Positions 24,871 through 38,500 of a DNA stretch of 64,000 nucleotides are shown in pieces; within the stretch, counting starts at the first letter, position 1; each line of letters opens with the position of its first letter. Source of the DNA: Chinchilla lanigera (taxonomy: Eukaryota > Chordata > Mammalia > Rodentia > Chinchillidae); the NCBI RefSeq assembly GCF_000276665.1, contig NW_004955404.1, positions 33,837,649 to 33,901,648 of the forward strand. Reading direction: 5' to 3'. Both the position numbers and the translations under genes were made by a program. The notes under the pieces are model-generated. The model saw nothing but the letters and a program-made list of their open reading frames with translations. It searched no databases and was not told the origin of the DNA.

Positions 24871-25934
24871 ATTGTGGTAAGTTTTTTAAAACTTTAAATA
24901 TTCACTGTATATTTTAATCATACATGTAGTTCTCCTTATAACTTGCTGGAATGAAACATTAAGGTCAGATACTTTGTTTTGTTTACTACTAGAGCTCCAC
25001 AACTACACAGTGTGTGGTATAGAATACAAAATAAAGTAAATGCTTTGGAATAGAGTAAGAAATGAATATATAAACTTGGAGGGAAAGCAGGACTCATGAA
25101 TTGCATTCCTACTTATTTTCATCCTTGAAATTTATCAATCTTGCAGTCAAACATTAACTCTGTCTCCCACCCCGTAAAACCTGGCGTGGTAAATACATCT
25201 TGCCATAAGTCATTCCTTTTTGATAGCTGGCCAGCTAAGTGTGGTCACATTCACTCCACCAATACTGGGTGAATTATTTCTGTGTGACTGCCCTGGGCTA
25301 GGCACAACAGATACAAAGTTGAGTATGACAATTCTTTTCCTCCAAAAGCTGTTCAACGTAATGTTGAAATATTAGGTCCCAAAACTATCAAAGGGCCTTC
25401 TGAGAGATTAATTATGGGAAAATGGTATATATAGTGTGTTTTGTTTTAGCATTACGTTCTCTCCCACTGAAGTTCTCTACGAGAATGGAATGTTACTCTG
25501 GTATTTATTATAGGATTACAGGTAAGTATGCTCTATTACTTCCCAAAGGATCATAAGATACATCATTGCAGACATAAATCCTAAAGAAATCTTAGCTCCT
25601 CTGAATACTGCTTTATCTTTCTAAACACTGCTAATCATGTAACTGTTTTGGAAGACAGTAGTCTTACGATTAGGAGGTAAGCCCTACAATTAACTGTCTA
25701 GAACTAAAATACCTACGTTTTGACATTAGACAGGTTAGTTACTTCTCTCAACCTCTAGGACTTCTTCAGAGTTCTTATAAAGATCATATCAAATAATACA
25801 TATAAGGTGAGTATAAAAAGGCCTAACACATAGAAATGCTGATTAGCTACAAACTAATACAGTTACAATGCTTCTTCTTTGCTTTGACTTCCAGAGATTA
25901 CAGACAAATTAAGTTTGTTTCTTTTTTTATTTAT
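24871..25934 (-). other. PIBF1 intron 5: weak L2 and MIR remnants
   Basis: About 25260-25350 (GGCTAGGCACAACAGATAC) resembles L2. About 25700-25840 (GGTTAGTTACTTCTCTCAACC, AAGGCCTAACACATAG) resembles MIR. The remainder is unassigned intron. Confidence 0.45.
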
Positions 25935-26078
25935 TTAGATTTTTTTTGATGGCCTCACTATGTAGTTCAGGCTTTGAACTCACTGCATAGTCCAGGCTGG
26001 CTTCAAACTTGTGGTGACCTTCCTACCTCAGCCTCCCAAGTACTGGGATTACAGGTGCATCACAATGCCTGGCAAATT
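25935..26078 (-). mobile_element. B1 SINE
   Basis: TTTTGATGGCCTCACTATG to CAGGTGCATCACAATGCCTGG, reverse B1 with internal duplication, diverged. Confidence 0.85.
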
Positions 26079-27900
26079 GATAGTTTAGTAAATGCACAAA
26101 GACCATGAAAGAAGCCAGAGGAATGCAACTATGAAGCATATAAACAATTAAAGGATGGGTAAAAGATAAACAGGCCAATGAACCCAAAGGAGCACTAACA
26201 GAAGCCAGGCTAAGCCAGAGGTGTGTGTCAGGAGCAGTGGGAGAGAGTGTGCTGAGGAGATGGAGGAGGCATTAGTATGAGCACCACCGAGAAGACAAAC
26301 AACAAAAACCTGTAAGTATTTGTGGTTTGGGACAGAAGACAGGGAGCCAGAAACTGAGCAAATATATCTGAACACTCAGTATGTCCCTGTTTTGTGCTAT
26401 TTTAATTGTATAATCTCAATGGTTCATGACTAAGTATGAAGATTATCTTCTGAGATGAGAAGACGGGGTTCAAGAGTCAAGTCTCAGACGCAAGAAACAA
26501 GGACTCCAAGCCTGTCAAACACCAAAACAGCAACCAAGTTGTTCTACAGTTAACAGTAAAAGTGGAGAGAGCAGTAGAGCAGCGAGCAGGGCTAATTAAG
26601 TATTAAAAGATGGTCCAACCTTGAAGATGTTCAAATATTGACAGGAAAGAGCTAACTGCCAAAGTGGGATTGATTCTGGAGAAATGAGGAATATTCCAGA
26701 GGGTTAAGTCCCTCAGAAGGCTTCAGCGGGTGGGATCTGGAGTCCAAGTGCACAGACTAGTCCAAGAGCAGAACCAGACTTACCACAGACTCTCCCCAGC
26801 TGGTGCACAGAACTAGAAACTTGAATTTTTAAGGTAGCTCTTATTACCCTGCCTCAGGTCATGGCCTGCTCCTTATCCTAATGCTTCCCATACTTATAAT
26901 TATCACTTCATTCATAAAGGCACCTGCTTTTTCCATTCCTCGAGGGATTCTTCCCACTGTAAACAGTAAAGAAGAGCAACCTAACCAAAATGAGGGCAGA
27001 AGAGAGTACGTTTGTAGGTTCGGTGGCACGAAGTTGTAGGTGCTCTCATTGGAGGATTTCCACTTTCTCTGTGAAATAAAATACTAAGTGATCACTGAGA
27101 GTGAGAAGGAAATCAGAAAGCTGGAGATGTGAGGAGAGTGGGGAATGCCTAAAATAATCTCTGAAGAAAAGGCGAGGGCAGGAAAAGACAGAACTACCCC
27201 ACAATTGTGTGGGTGCAACGGCGGCTGGTGACGTTAGACTTGTGCTTGCTGCTTGTGTGACTTTTGACAGCGGTGCTCAGAAAAATGAGACTGGAGGTTT
27301 ACTCAAGCTGATTTGATAAGAAAGTTGGGACTCAGGCAAGAGAAAGGTTTAAGACTGGTAACACGACGCAGAGGAAAGAAAACAAATCCAGGAAGGCACT
27401 GGCAAATTATATGAACTGGAAATTCTGTTCAAATGAGCTGGACACAGATTATAGATAAATGTGAAAATACAGGAAACAGTATATGTTTAGTGGCCCAAAA
27501 TGAAATGATAACTTTAGAAGTAAATCAGTTGTGGGCAACAAGGCACAGGATGTAGCCTAAGAGACTGAGAGGTAGAGGACACATCATCTGGACAGGAGGT
27601 CAATAAAATTAAGGTCAAGGATGCAGAAGTAACCCAGGCAGCAGTGGAAGTGAAAAGCAGGACCAGACCTACAGCAAGACCTCTGCTATACAAAAAGAAT
27701 GTCCTGGGGGTTTGCAAGTGAGGAAGACGCTAAGGTGGAGTGATGTACAGACGACGTGATGGTTATTTTATTTCTAGTGAGGGTCAAAGTCCAAAACTGA
27801 AAAGTATAAAGATCTAGAGAGAGCAATAGCACTGAAGCATGAAATAGATGGGACGGGCTCCAGGTATGATTCTATGGGAGAGCAGTTCCATGGGAGAATG
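26079..27900 (-). other. PIBF1 intron 5: unassigned intron
   Basis: Purine-rich sequence (runs such as GGGAGAGAGTGTGCTGAGG) that may be an old, reversed LINE. No family could be assigned, and no coding signal was seen. Confidence 0.4.
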
Positions 27901-27950
27901 TCTGTGTACATATGTGTACATATATATATATGTGTACATGTGTACATATA
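27901..27950. repeat. TG/TA dinucleotide repeat running into the gap
   Basis: Alternating GTACATATATATATATGTG units precede the run of N. The microsatellite probably caused the assembly break. Confidence 0.85.
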
Positions 27951-28150
27951 NNNNNNNNNNNNNNNNNNNNNNNNNNNNNNNNNNNNNNNNNNNNNNNNNN
28001 NNNNNNNNNNNNNNNNNNNNNNNNNNNNNNNNNNNNNNNNNNNNNNNNNNNNNNNNNNNNNNNNNNNNNNNNNNNNNNNNNNNNNNNNNNNNNNNNNNNN
28101 NNNNNNNNNNNNNNNNNNNNNNNNNNNNNNNNNNNNNNNNNNNNNNNNNN
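27951..28150. other. Assembly gap (200 N)
   Basis: Exactly 200 unknown bases, so the true size is uncertain. Open frames read through it are artefacts. Confidence 0.99.
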
Positions 28151-28222
28151 AACTCACAGCAATCCTCTTGCCTCAGCCTCCTGAGTGCTGGGATTACAGG
28201 AGTGTGCCACCATGCCTAGTTC
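28151..28222 (-). mobile_element. B1 SINE, truncated by the gap
   Basis: AACTCACAGCAATCCTCTTGC to GTGTGCCACCATGCCTAG; the other half lies in the gap. Confidence 0.88.
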
Positions 28223-30245
28223 TACCAATACTTCTAGGACTGTACAACTGAAAAATTTTCCCTTCACTTTTGGTATGCTGAAGACAAGACAAAATAATCT
28301 GCCTCACCTATTATTAGAAACTAGAGTAAGGCATGGCATTGGAAAATGGAAAAGTACCATGTTGTCTATAAATGAAGCAAACTTTAAGAGTATGTGTAAT
28401 TTTGTGGGAAAGGCTAAAGGGGAGTTCTCTCTCTGGCCTTACCTCAGCATCAACTGCTGTGGGAATACACAGTGTAGGTCTCAAAGCTGAGCAGATGTCG
28501 ATCTTATGATTTCTTATGATACTTTATTTTTACCTCTGCCAGAGAATGTATCATGTGTACAACAAGCAGCCGTTACTCCCACAACATAAGGCAAAAACTA
28601 AAAAGTTGTTTATATTAGTGCCAGTTCCTACGATTTTATTAAATAGAAAATCTGCAATTAATGTGTGTGCAAACTAGGACATTAAATAGACCAAAACAAG
28701 ATGTAAAAACTTTAATCTTTTGAAACATAAAGGACATATAAAAAATTTCTACATAATAGTAAATATGTTTGTGGCCAAATTTTAATTTCTAATAAAAAAG
28801 TACACAGGGAAAATAAATACAACCCAAGGCACTCAATTTCCAATCATCTGCCAGCTTTCTACATATAAGGAAGTGACTTCTAGGTTTAATGTCATCTTTT
28901 CTACCTCCTAAATTACCCCTATGAGGCAATACAGGCTACCTCTAGCCTGAAAAGTGTATCTGTTATTGTAATGGCCTGTTTCCTATCTTGTCTATAACAC
29001 TTCCCCTCCCATCCCCAATATTGAAAAAAGCAAAAACAAACCAAAAAAACCCACACCTGTCTCACCTCTGTATTCCCATGAATTTTTCTATATTTTTTTC
29101 ACATGAATGAACCACACAGCACTATCTTTTACAATGACTCACTTAGGGTTTAGAAAACTACTTACAATTGATAAGTACTTAACAAATTATTAGTTTTCCT
29201 ACTGAAAGATTATTCTATATCTGCAAATAAAATACCACAGCTGAAACAGTAATAATCTATGTAACATGTAGAATTTTAAGATTTTGAGAGACAACATAAA
29301 TGGGTCTTCTGTCTCTTGATGTGGGTGGTTGTTAAATGGGTGGATTTGCTGTGTGAAAAATCCACCAGGTTGCAGAATTAAAATTTCTTTATGTATCCTT
29401 ACATTTAAACAGTTTGAAAAACAAAACAAGAGCTTCAGTGAGGCAAATGTTACCTGAGCAGGAAGTAGTTATGTGTCTATAAGAAATGGAAAAGAAGACA
29501 TCTATAGGGGGTAGTGAAAACACATTTTTTGTTCTGTGCATTTCTCTAGTATTTGGCTATTTGATATAAAAAACTGAAACTTTATGTTATAGAGTATTTT
29601 GACTAAGTTATCAACTACTTAGTAGCTTTTTGTTTTTATAATGTGATGTTATTTTTTTCCTATTTCTCTTATTTCCAAACAGCAGGAACTAAACATTTTA
29701 GAGACACAGAATTTCAAAAATAAGAGATTCACTGAAGATAATATACTATAATCTGCCTAGTTCCAAGATAAGGACATTAAAGCCTAGAAGGGCTGAATGA
29801 TTTGTCCAGGCTTCCAGGACTAGCAGTGGGATAGAGCTAGAATACAGGTTCTTAAAATCATACAAAACTAACTTTATTCTTCAAGTTCCTGTTTTTTCAA
29901 TAATCTATTCTGCAAACTGTGAAACCACTGATCAGAAAACATTATCTACTAGTCAAATACAGGGTGTTAAAAGGGCTTCAATTACAACTACCATGGGTTC
30001 GAATACGACATGTGATAAAGTTAATTTTGGAGTCTCTCATTTCAATTATTACAATTATTCCTTAAAAATGTATTTTAAGTCATTTTACAAAGTAATACTG
30101 AACATAAACTGCTACAAAAAGTACAAATGAAATTAAGCAGACATATTTTAAACAGCAGAGTGTAACCTAAAGACAATTACTTTGCATGTAATGAATTTCT
30201 AAGCATCACTGAAATCTTTTGTGTCTCATAACATGTAAACGGAAA
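28223..30245 (-). other. PIBF1 intron 5: AT-rich intron with one MIR
   Basis: A reverse MIR piece lies at about 29755-29860 (AAGGACATTAAAGCCTAGAAG, then TTTGTCCAGGCTTCCAGGAC). Nothing else was recognised. Confidence 0.5.
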
Positions 30246-30374
30246 AGAAAGTGAAATCTATTTTTTTATTTTTTGTTTTTTTTCTGGTACCAGGAATTGA
30301 ACTCATGACCTTGCGCTTGCCAGGCAAGCACTGCGCCGCTGAGCTAAATCCCCAGCCCCCAGAAAGTGCAATCT
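30246..30374 (-). mobile_element. ID SINE with 14-bp target duplication
   Basis: AGAAAGTGAAATCT (30246-30259) and AGAAAGTGCAATCT (30361-30374) flank a reversed ID (TCTGGTACCAGGAATTGAAC to GCTAAATCCCCAGCCCCC). Confidence 0.9.
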
Positions 30375-31559
30375 AAATGAAGTGATCTCCTGACTGTGGA
30401 GAGACAGGGCAACTGAAAACCTGGAAACATGATATTCTGACATTTACCTTAAAGTCAGTAACCCAAATCAGTAGCAATTTACACTGGAGAGCTATTCAGT
30501 GAATGATAAGAAATGGCTTGTTAGTTGCTTTGGGCAAGTGAGAATTCATTCTTCAAAATTCCCACAAGTTTCACACTATCAATAGCCTAACCCAAGCACC
30601 TATTACTGAAAGGACTAAGAAAACCAATTAACCTTAGGTTATTATGGACTGTCTTTTTAAACAAAGTCTTTTTAACAAAGTCTTTTTACTTCCACAGTCT
30701 CTTTATCATAGTTGAGATTTGCAAAAACTAGGTCTTTCTAAAAAGTTTTACTTCTAAAGAGAGGCAAAACTGAAGTATTATGTCTGCTCTGTATTAAAAA
30801 ATGAATACATTACATGCTACTTTTCAACTATATCTTTGAATAACTGCTAATTCAAATGTAAAAGTTAAATCTTTTTTGAAGGGAAACAAATCAAATAATC
30901 TAGATGGAAAAAATGTATCTCTCATCACGTGTTGTGGACAGCAGACTGGAATGAGCTGTCAGGTTCATGTTCTGCGTCTGCCACTTCCTGCTGCAGGTGG
31001 ACACTTCCGGGCCCAATGGCCGTGTGCGCTCAGCAAGTGCACGAGCTCACCCCCGGTGCGTTCGCAGTGCCTGCTGCTGTGCTGGCCACTGTACCACTAC
31101 TGGGATGTGATTCCTAGCTAACAGATCAGCAGGATCTGCCACTGCAGAATGCTATGTGGATGTGTTGAGAGAGAATTTTTGCTGCCAAAATTATACTCAG
31201 CAAACTTCTGAAACAAATTTGAAATCATGGGTTTCAATGGGTATTGAAGCAAATATTACTGAACCACATTTAGATCTTAACACTGGAGATGACCAAGTTA
31301 TTATCTTTAAAGTTCTACACACTGCCCAAAGAATTTAAGTTTATCATGGAAGATAAATAAATTTCTGCTTATTAGTAAATTACCACAGTTACATACTTCA
31401 AACATTTTAACATTTAAAAAAAATCTTTAAATATATACAAATACAATTTATGTAAGAAATGCATATACATACATGGGAATTTCATGTTACTGCGTTTAAA
31501 AGCAGGATTTGGAAAAAAACTCCCTCTCCTTTCCGTTCACCCTCCTCCGCATGTAACTC
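30375..31559 (-). other. PIBF1 intron 5: unassigned, with a CpG-bearing patch
   Basis: At about 30920-31340 a GC-richer segment has open frames of 81, 62 and 60 codons in different frames. The products match nothing I recognise. It might be a decayed retrocopy or an old repeat. Confidence 0.35.
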
Positions 31560-31593
31560 GTATTAACACTCACCTTTTCCTATTCATGTTCAT

Positions 31594-31624
<31 letters not shown>

Positions 31625-32345
31625 AATAATGGCAAGGACTGTTCCCCCCCAACAACAAAAATAGTAGTACTTGAATTGTGACTTAGCAATACCCTGTGGA
31701 GATCCTAAATGACTCATGTTAAAGGCGGCATGGTATTACAGTACGGACTGTACTGTGGTTTATACAACCATTTCCTTGCTGTTGTGTTGCAGGCATTTAT
31801 TGCTTCTAGTCCCTCCACTGCCCCTCCCAACTTCTCTTTCCCCGCCTCTGCCAGTAAACCTCCCTGAGAACACAGGCAGCACACCGTTACTCCGCTGTGT
31901 ACTGTAGGATACAGAGTGCCAACAGTGAAGGGTGCTGACTTTCCACTTTAGTTAATGCTGCTAGGTAGCTGTCCAACAGGCCACAGCAGTTCACATTCCT
32001 ATCAGCAGCAACATATATATCTTCTCCCGTCCAGATAGATATTGGACCTTTTCACTGTCTCAATCTCAGTTCTCATTATTTCTTTAAGTATATTTCTCAA
32101 AATGCCAACAAATTTGACCATCTGCCATTTGGAGTTCTACTTCTTATGAATGCCTACTTCTTTATCCATTTTTCTATTGGGTTACCTTTTTCTTGTTAAT
32201 TTACAAGAGCTTTAAATAGTATCAGTATTAAATTTTATCACTTGCATTCTTAATTTTTTTCCCCAAACATTAAATTTTATATGTGATATCTTTTTGTCTT
32301 TTCTTTAGGCTTTTAGATTCTCATGTCTTGGCCAAGATTATCCAG
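31560..32345 (-). mobile_element. Old L1 (L1M type) 3' region
   Basis: In reverse orientation: CTTAGCAATACCCTGTGGAG, GGCATGGTATTACAGTACGG, TTTATACAACCATTTCC, GTTCACATTCCTATCAGCAGC, ATCCATTTTTCTATTGGGTT. These follow ancient L1 3' sequence in order. Confidence 0.75.
31598..31624. repeat. (CA)n microsatellite
   Basis: About 13 CA units after CATACATA, within the L1 relic. Confidence 0.97.
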
Positions 32346-34469
32346 ACCTCTAGAACGGTGCTATAGTGTAAACCGTTCTACAATGATGAAATGCTCTATA
32401 TCTGCACATCTAATGCATTAGTCAGTCACTAAGCACCTGTGGTTAGTCAAGCTCCAGAACTAAATTTTAGTTAAAGTTGTATATTTGCCTATATCTATAA
32501 TTGACGGAAATGCTAAATTTCAATTAGAAGTGAAAATTTTTTTGATACCCTCTGAAGATCTATAAACCATGAATTAAAAATCTCTGTGATTGGTAAAGTA
32601 ATTGCCTAATTTTTCTCCTGAAAGTTTTAACCCTCGTGGAAGTAATGTTTACATAATATATAAACTGTGAGGACAAAAATTTTTTTAACAGATGAATATT
32701 CACTTATGCTAAGACCTTTATCATAATTTTTTTCCAGCTGAATTATCACTGTGGTATGTAGTGAGATTTATTTCCATATTCTGATCCACTGATATTTGCC
32801 TGTATTTATAATAGTATCACATTTAGATGAGTATGCAAGTTTCGAAATTTACATCGAGCTTTTGGTTACTTGAATACCTCTTACCTTCTTCCAACTGCAT
32901 CTTTTTTTCATAACTTTCTTGGCAATCCCAGGAAATTTATTTTTTCTTACGACTAAAATCATTTACTCACACTCAATTGTGTACAGTTATTTCTTACTTC
33001 CAAACCTTCTCCCCCAAATAATCAAGAAAAATACTGGAATACAAATTAATTGCATTTCATTACCATAGTAATAGTGGAAAATCTTCTTATAGCCTTGTCT
33101 CCCTTCTAGAGATGGTACTTACATGTTCAGTGGTAAGATTTCATCAGTCTTTTACCTTCCTTGCTAGAGAACAGAAGGAAAACATTTCTTTCACAAGGTG
33201 GGTTCATACAAAGAAAACTACCACTAACAGCTACTGCTTCAACTGAGATATTCTTAACTTCCTGATGTAATGGATTATAATTTCTGTCCTGGAATATACT
33301 TTGTTTAATCATAAAGTATTATGCTTTTAATACAATGGTAAAATTCATTTGTGACTATTTTGAATTTTTGCATCTGTAGTAATAAGTACAATGGGCTGAT
33401 AGATTTGTTTTGAATTTCAGAATTTTCCATCATTATCAACAGTCTGAAATAGTGTTAACTGACTACAACAGATTGTCTCTAATAGAAATCGAATGTGAAC
33501 TCATCCGAGGTAACCCGTCCCTGAGCCAGGTAGCAACTATCAGTGGTACACATTTACTCAGCTTTGTAACTCTCTACAGTAACTGCTGAAGTTCTTCATT
33601 TCCGACAATTTAGTAAGCTACATTTTCCTGGCACATTTCAGTTTGAGTTTTTAAGCTTGTTGCCAGAGTTACATGTATTATTTCCTTGACTAATGTCTAC
33701 TGATTTCAAACACCTTATTTCTATTCTTTTTTCTCCTTTCTTGAGTATGTTATATCTTTATTTTTTGCCTTTCTGTTCATAAGAAAGGCATTTGAAGACA
33801 ACAGATTTTCTCTGGCACAGTTTTAAATGAGCCTGAAGAATTCTGAAATAAAATATTCTCATTTCCAATAATTTATTGATTCAAAGAATGTCAGGCTCTC
33901 TATAAAGCAACTTTGTCAGAATTACTGATAGTTCTTCTACATCTTTTTTTGTCTGTTACACCCATCTAGTTTTCAAAAGGTGTATTATATTTCCCGAACT
34001 TCACTGTAGTCTCATCAAAATTTCCTCATTTTTCTAAATTTTACTTTGTAGTATGTCATTTGATATGTATGTTATTGACTATAAAATCAACTTTTATTAA
34101 CATGCTTCACTATCCTGTTTTGTAGTTTCTACCATACATCCCATGTTTTCTGCTATCAACATTACCTTCGTGCTGTCTTTTGTCCTAATTCTTAGCCCAT
34201 CCCTTTTTTAATCTGTCCTCATCAACTTGCATTATGCATATTTCTTATAAGTAAATAGAGCTATAGATGGTTTCAAGGTCAAAATGGAAATTTCTTTCTT
34301 TGAATGAAACACTTTAGTCTGTTCTTCAGCTCTTGGGAGGCAAAGACGATTTAATCCATCTTACTTGGGGTGAGAGGCTGAGGGAGCGACCCAGAGATTT
34401 TTACAGGCCAAGCTCTGCCAATAATCTGTCCGCTCCTCTTCAGGCTTCTCTCACACTGTCTCAGGCTCT
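32346..34469 (-). other. PIBF1 intron 5: AT-rich, possibly more L1 debris
   Basis: Sequence such as TCTGTTCATAAGAAAGGCA and the T-rich runs may continue the reversed L1. No family could be assigned with confidence, and no gene was seen. Confidence 0.35.
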
Positions 34470-34931
34470 CCCTCAGGCAGAGGAGAGGAATCCCAAATGG
34501 TGGTAGCCTATCTCCAAGATGGACTCTATCAATTTCTTCCTTTGTACGTGGCAAGCTATTCTCTAAGAATAATCTATTCCTCTTACTGATATGAATGTGG
34601 CAGGGATAATGTTGTGGGATTGTGAAGTGAGGTCTTAAAAAGCCTTTAAACTGTGGCCTAGCTCTCTTCACTGCCTGCTTTGCGGGATGCCAGCTTGTCC
34701 GGAGACTGCCATGTGCAAGGACGCCTAGAGAGCCACGTGGGAAGAGAGGGACAGTGTGGCCACCCCTCCCCGCTCCACACACCTGACTAAAGACTTCAGA
34801 CCACACAAGCCCCAGTGTCAGGTGAGAAATACCCAGCTGAAACCTTCCAACCTTCAGGGAGGTGACAAACAATAAAGTATTTTAATGTAATACATTTTAG
34901 GGTGATCTGTTATGTAGCAAGATATAACTGG
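34470..34931 (+). mobile_element. MLT1-type MaLR LTR
   Basis: GCCATGTGCAAGGACGCC, then AGAGCCACGTGGGAAGAG, and the end GGGTGATCTGTTATGTAGCAA and GATATAACTGGAAC match MLT1 LTRs. A 173-codon open frame on the opposite strand overlaps it and has no known protein similarity; I regard it as chance. Confidence 0.7.
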
Positions 34932-37599
34932 AACTCCAGCTTGCCCAAAGGAAATGAAATATGTTCATAATGTCATACCCTAGAATCCCTGTATTTCCTC
35001 CTTTCAACTAAGCCTAAACAGCAATGCTTTTATATTCAGTAGCCCATGCTGAGCACATAGCTGAACCTTAAAATGGTAAAACAAATAGCAGTTTATTTAG
35101 TTTCAAGTTTGGTACAGTTAGACCAAGTAGTATGAAGAGCCAATACTGTCAGAATTTTTCTTTACTTCAATTGCGAAACCTTATTCATACAGTGATCCAT
35201 GTTAGCAACTAATCTTTATTTAGCCAAAGTGTGTATTTTATATGTCAACAGCTGTTAAAATTATTGTTTGTGGGTTGGTGGTATGACAATATTAAATGCA
35301 AACATGAACACTGACATCACAGTGATAGTAGTCCTTCATAAATTATTACTCAAAATACCCAACATATGCACGTATTTCCGAAATTATTAAAGAAATTAAG
35401 TCAGAAAGTTAAAAAATGAAAAAGAAGTCTTACAACACTCAATAATATGTCTATGGATTTTGGATTGAGAAACACAAGAGATAAAGAGAATGAAGTGGTC
35501 ATAATATCTCTGGATTTAAGTGGAAATATTTGGTAATAAGGTCTCTTATGAGTTGGTTTCCCCTGCTGTAATACAACGCTACACCTTCTTGACCACTTGG
35601 CTCAAATTTCATCCGAAAATTTAACAAACCCCTCAAAATCTACCCCTGAAATTAAAAATCAGAAGTGTTAACCAGATCTGGTTAAGATCATAAATGCAGT
35701 AGGCAAATTAAAAAAAAATAAGTCATATTACACTTAAAAAAAAGTTTCCTCCTATGAAACAGCTAAATGAAGCCTCTTCCTGATGACATACAGTATTTAA
35801 AATTGCTGTTTAGCTTTCCCATGAACTTTTCTCCCCATATACTTTTATCTGTAAGTAGTTTACACTACTTTTAAAAATTCAACAGGTTTGCAAAAAACCA
35901 TAGGTTTTACAGGTACAGGCAAAAAATGGAATTTAGTAACAACAAGGTCTAATGCTTTTGATACTGTTACTCCCGAATATATTCTCAGACATGTTAAATA
36001 CATTATATGTTATTTTCTGTTGAACACAAGGAATAGCATTAAAATAGAGAACTGAAATCATGAATTTAATAAAATCATGAAGTTTAATTAAGAATTCAAA
36101 GGCCTTTAACTTCAATAAGTAAACGACAAAAAAACTTTTTCATTTTAAAATAATTTATGTTCATGGTCTATGTACCTACCACATTAAAATCCTGAGATGT
36201 TTATTAAAAATGAGATTCTTAGTTCTACTTTAAATCAAAATCAGAATCTACTGAAGTATATATGAATTTAAATGTTAAGTGTGCTTATTTAATTTGAATT
36301 TAATATAAAAAGACAAATCTATTATTGTTTACTAACGAATTTTTCAATACTTTAGGATAATTACACCTCATAATAACATTATAAACTTCTTGTAAGCTTA
36401 TCAACTGGGCATCATAGAAAGAAATCTCAGAAACATAAAAACCTGAATAACAAGAAATGAAATACCTTACTATCATAGAAAACTGGATTATTTACATATG
36501 ATTACTTATGAAAAGCCTCCAGGAAATCTTGCAGAACTTTTCTCAAGAAATGTAGCTATGTTTCTAAACAAGGAAGTTATGTTGAACAAAACACTTTTTG
36601 CTTCCTAGTTACCAAAGTTCTCATAAGAAATATTTTACCATTTCCTCATGAAATTTAATAGCTTTATTAAGTACCAACTCATTAATGTCTTGTACTGTAT
36701 AGTATGATTAAAACTGCTTTCTTTGGAGTGGAAGAAACATGTTGAATTAACCCCATAATAGCAAAAAGAACGGAAGAAAGAAAAAAAGGGCTGTAAATAG
36801 CTGCAGTTGTATGGGATGCCCCCAAGTTTTGACCCACTGCAAAGAAAATTCATAAGAAATAAAAGTCTCCATAATTACTCAGACATTAAATACCATATAC
36901 AAATTCATACACATATAATTTGGCTTAAAATATGCTAAAGCTGTCCTACATTACTGGCATGTATATATTCCAGATCTGCAGCATCAAGTGTCTCAAAATT
37001 ATTTCCAAATAACTAAATATCTCGAAAAAATATGAAAGAACATCCCAGAAATTAATAAAATTGGCAAATCAGGAGATTATTTCTTTTTTAAAGTGAAGAG
37101 TTAGATTCTGTAACATTTCTAGCAGTTTTCACTTCATCTTTGCCATGAACCAGCAATTACATGAACAAAAGCACACTTAGATTAACTGTGTGACTGTGTG
37201 GCTCCATCATCTCTGAATGTTTCTGGTAGGCATAATTATGTAATAATTGACACACATTTGATCTAAAGAATACATATTATGGAAGAACAGTTTTGGCTTT
37301 TATAATACTTTCTCCTAGTTAAAGATCTACTGTATTTTACTGTGGGAAAAATAGTATTTGATTGGTGGTAAGCAGGTGCCAAGAAGAAACATAAATGAAA
37401 ATAAGGTAATTTAATGAAATACTTGGCTCCTAAGTCAGACACAACATTTTCTAAGTAACCCAAAACTGGTTTAAAAAGAAAAAAACAGATGGATATATGC
37501 TGCCACCATGTGGTGAAAAAAGACCATTTTGGATAAGGCAAGCTGAACAGAGTTTTAAAATGTAATAAAGTTTGTTTTCTTAACTGCCAGTCTCAAAAC
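34932..37599 (-). other. PIBF1 intron 5: AT-rich, no recognised feature
   Basis: About 2.7 kb of plain AT-rich intron. Short open frames have no recognisable products. Confidence 0.5.
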
Positions 37600-38500
37600 T
37601 CAGAGAAATAACAGGGATAGGCAAGGACTTTCTGCACAGAACACCAAGAGCAGAAGGAATAATGCCAAGAATCAACAAATGAGATCATAATAAATTAAAA
37701 AGCTTCCATACAGCAAATGAAACAACCAATAGAGTGAAGAGACAACCTACACAATGAGAAAAAAATTTTGCCAGCTATTCGTGGGACAGAGGACTAACAT
37801 CTAGAATACATACAGAACTCAAAAAAATCATATCCCTTATAATAAAAGACCCAACCAAAAAATGGACAATTCAAGTGAATAGAAATTTTTCAGAGGAAGA
37901 AGTACAAATGACTAATAAACACATGAAAATATGTTCAGTATTGCTGTCATTACAGAAATGCAAATTAAAACTACAGGGAGATACCATCTTACCCCAGAAA
38001 GACAGACCACCGTCAAAACTATTAAATGACAAAGGCTGGTGAGGAAATGGGAGAAAAAGAACTCTTCTACATTGTTGGTGGGAATGTAAACTAGTACAAG
38101 CACTATGGAAATCAGTGTGGAGATTCTTCAAATAGAAATTAAATAGAAATTCCATTTGACCCAGCTATTTCCCCTCTAGAAATCTTCCCAAAAGAGTTAG
38201 TCATCATATTACAGGAATATATGCATACCCATGTTGACAGCAGCACAATTTATAATACCTAGATCTTGAAAACACCATGTATGTCCATCAACAGATGAAT
38301 CAATAGAGAAAATGTAGTATTTATACAAAATAGAGTATTACTCTACCATAAAGAAAGAAACTTGAGGCACTCATAGGGAAATGGATGCAGCTGGAGACCA
38401 TGTTAAGAGAAGTAAGTCAGACGCACATGCTTAAATATTGCATGGCTTCTCTTATGAGAGAGAGAGAGAGGGAGGGAGTGGCAGAGGGACATAAGCAAAA
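37600..38500 (+). mobile_element. Old L1 ORF2 3' end and 3' region
   Basis: Contains the conserved order AATTAAAAAGCTTCCATACAG, GGACAGAGGACTAACATC, AGAAATGCAAATTAAAAC, TGTTGGTGGGAATGTAAAC, CCAGCTATTTCCCC, TGTCCATCAACAGATGAAT, GGAAATGGATGCAGCTGGAG. Frames are broken. The (GA)n run at 38456-38478 follows it. Minus-strand open frames here are antisense to the L1. Confidence 0.88.

Noticed and set aside
27774..28251. Frames of 90-127 codons spanning the gap
   Set aside because: Created by reading through N; flanked by microsatellite and SINE.
34351..34872. 173-codon minus-strand open frame, the longest without N in the window
   Set aside because: It overlaps an MLT1-type LTR on the opposite strand, has no recognisable domains, and no splice or promoter context. 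Treated as chance.
37871..38155. Two overlapping minus-strand frames (94 and 63 codons)
   Set aside because: Antisense shadows of an old L1 ORF2 3' region.
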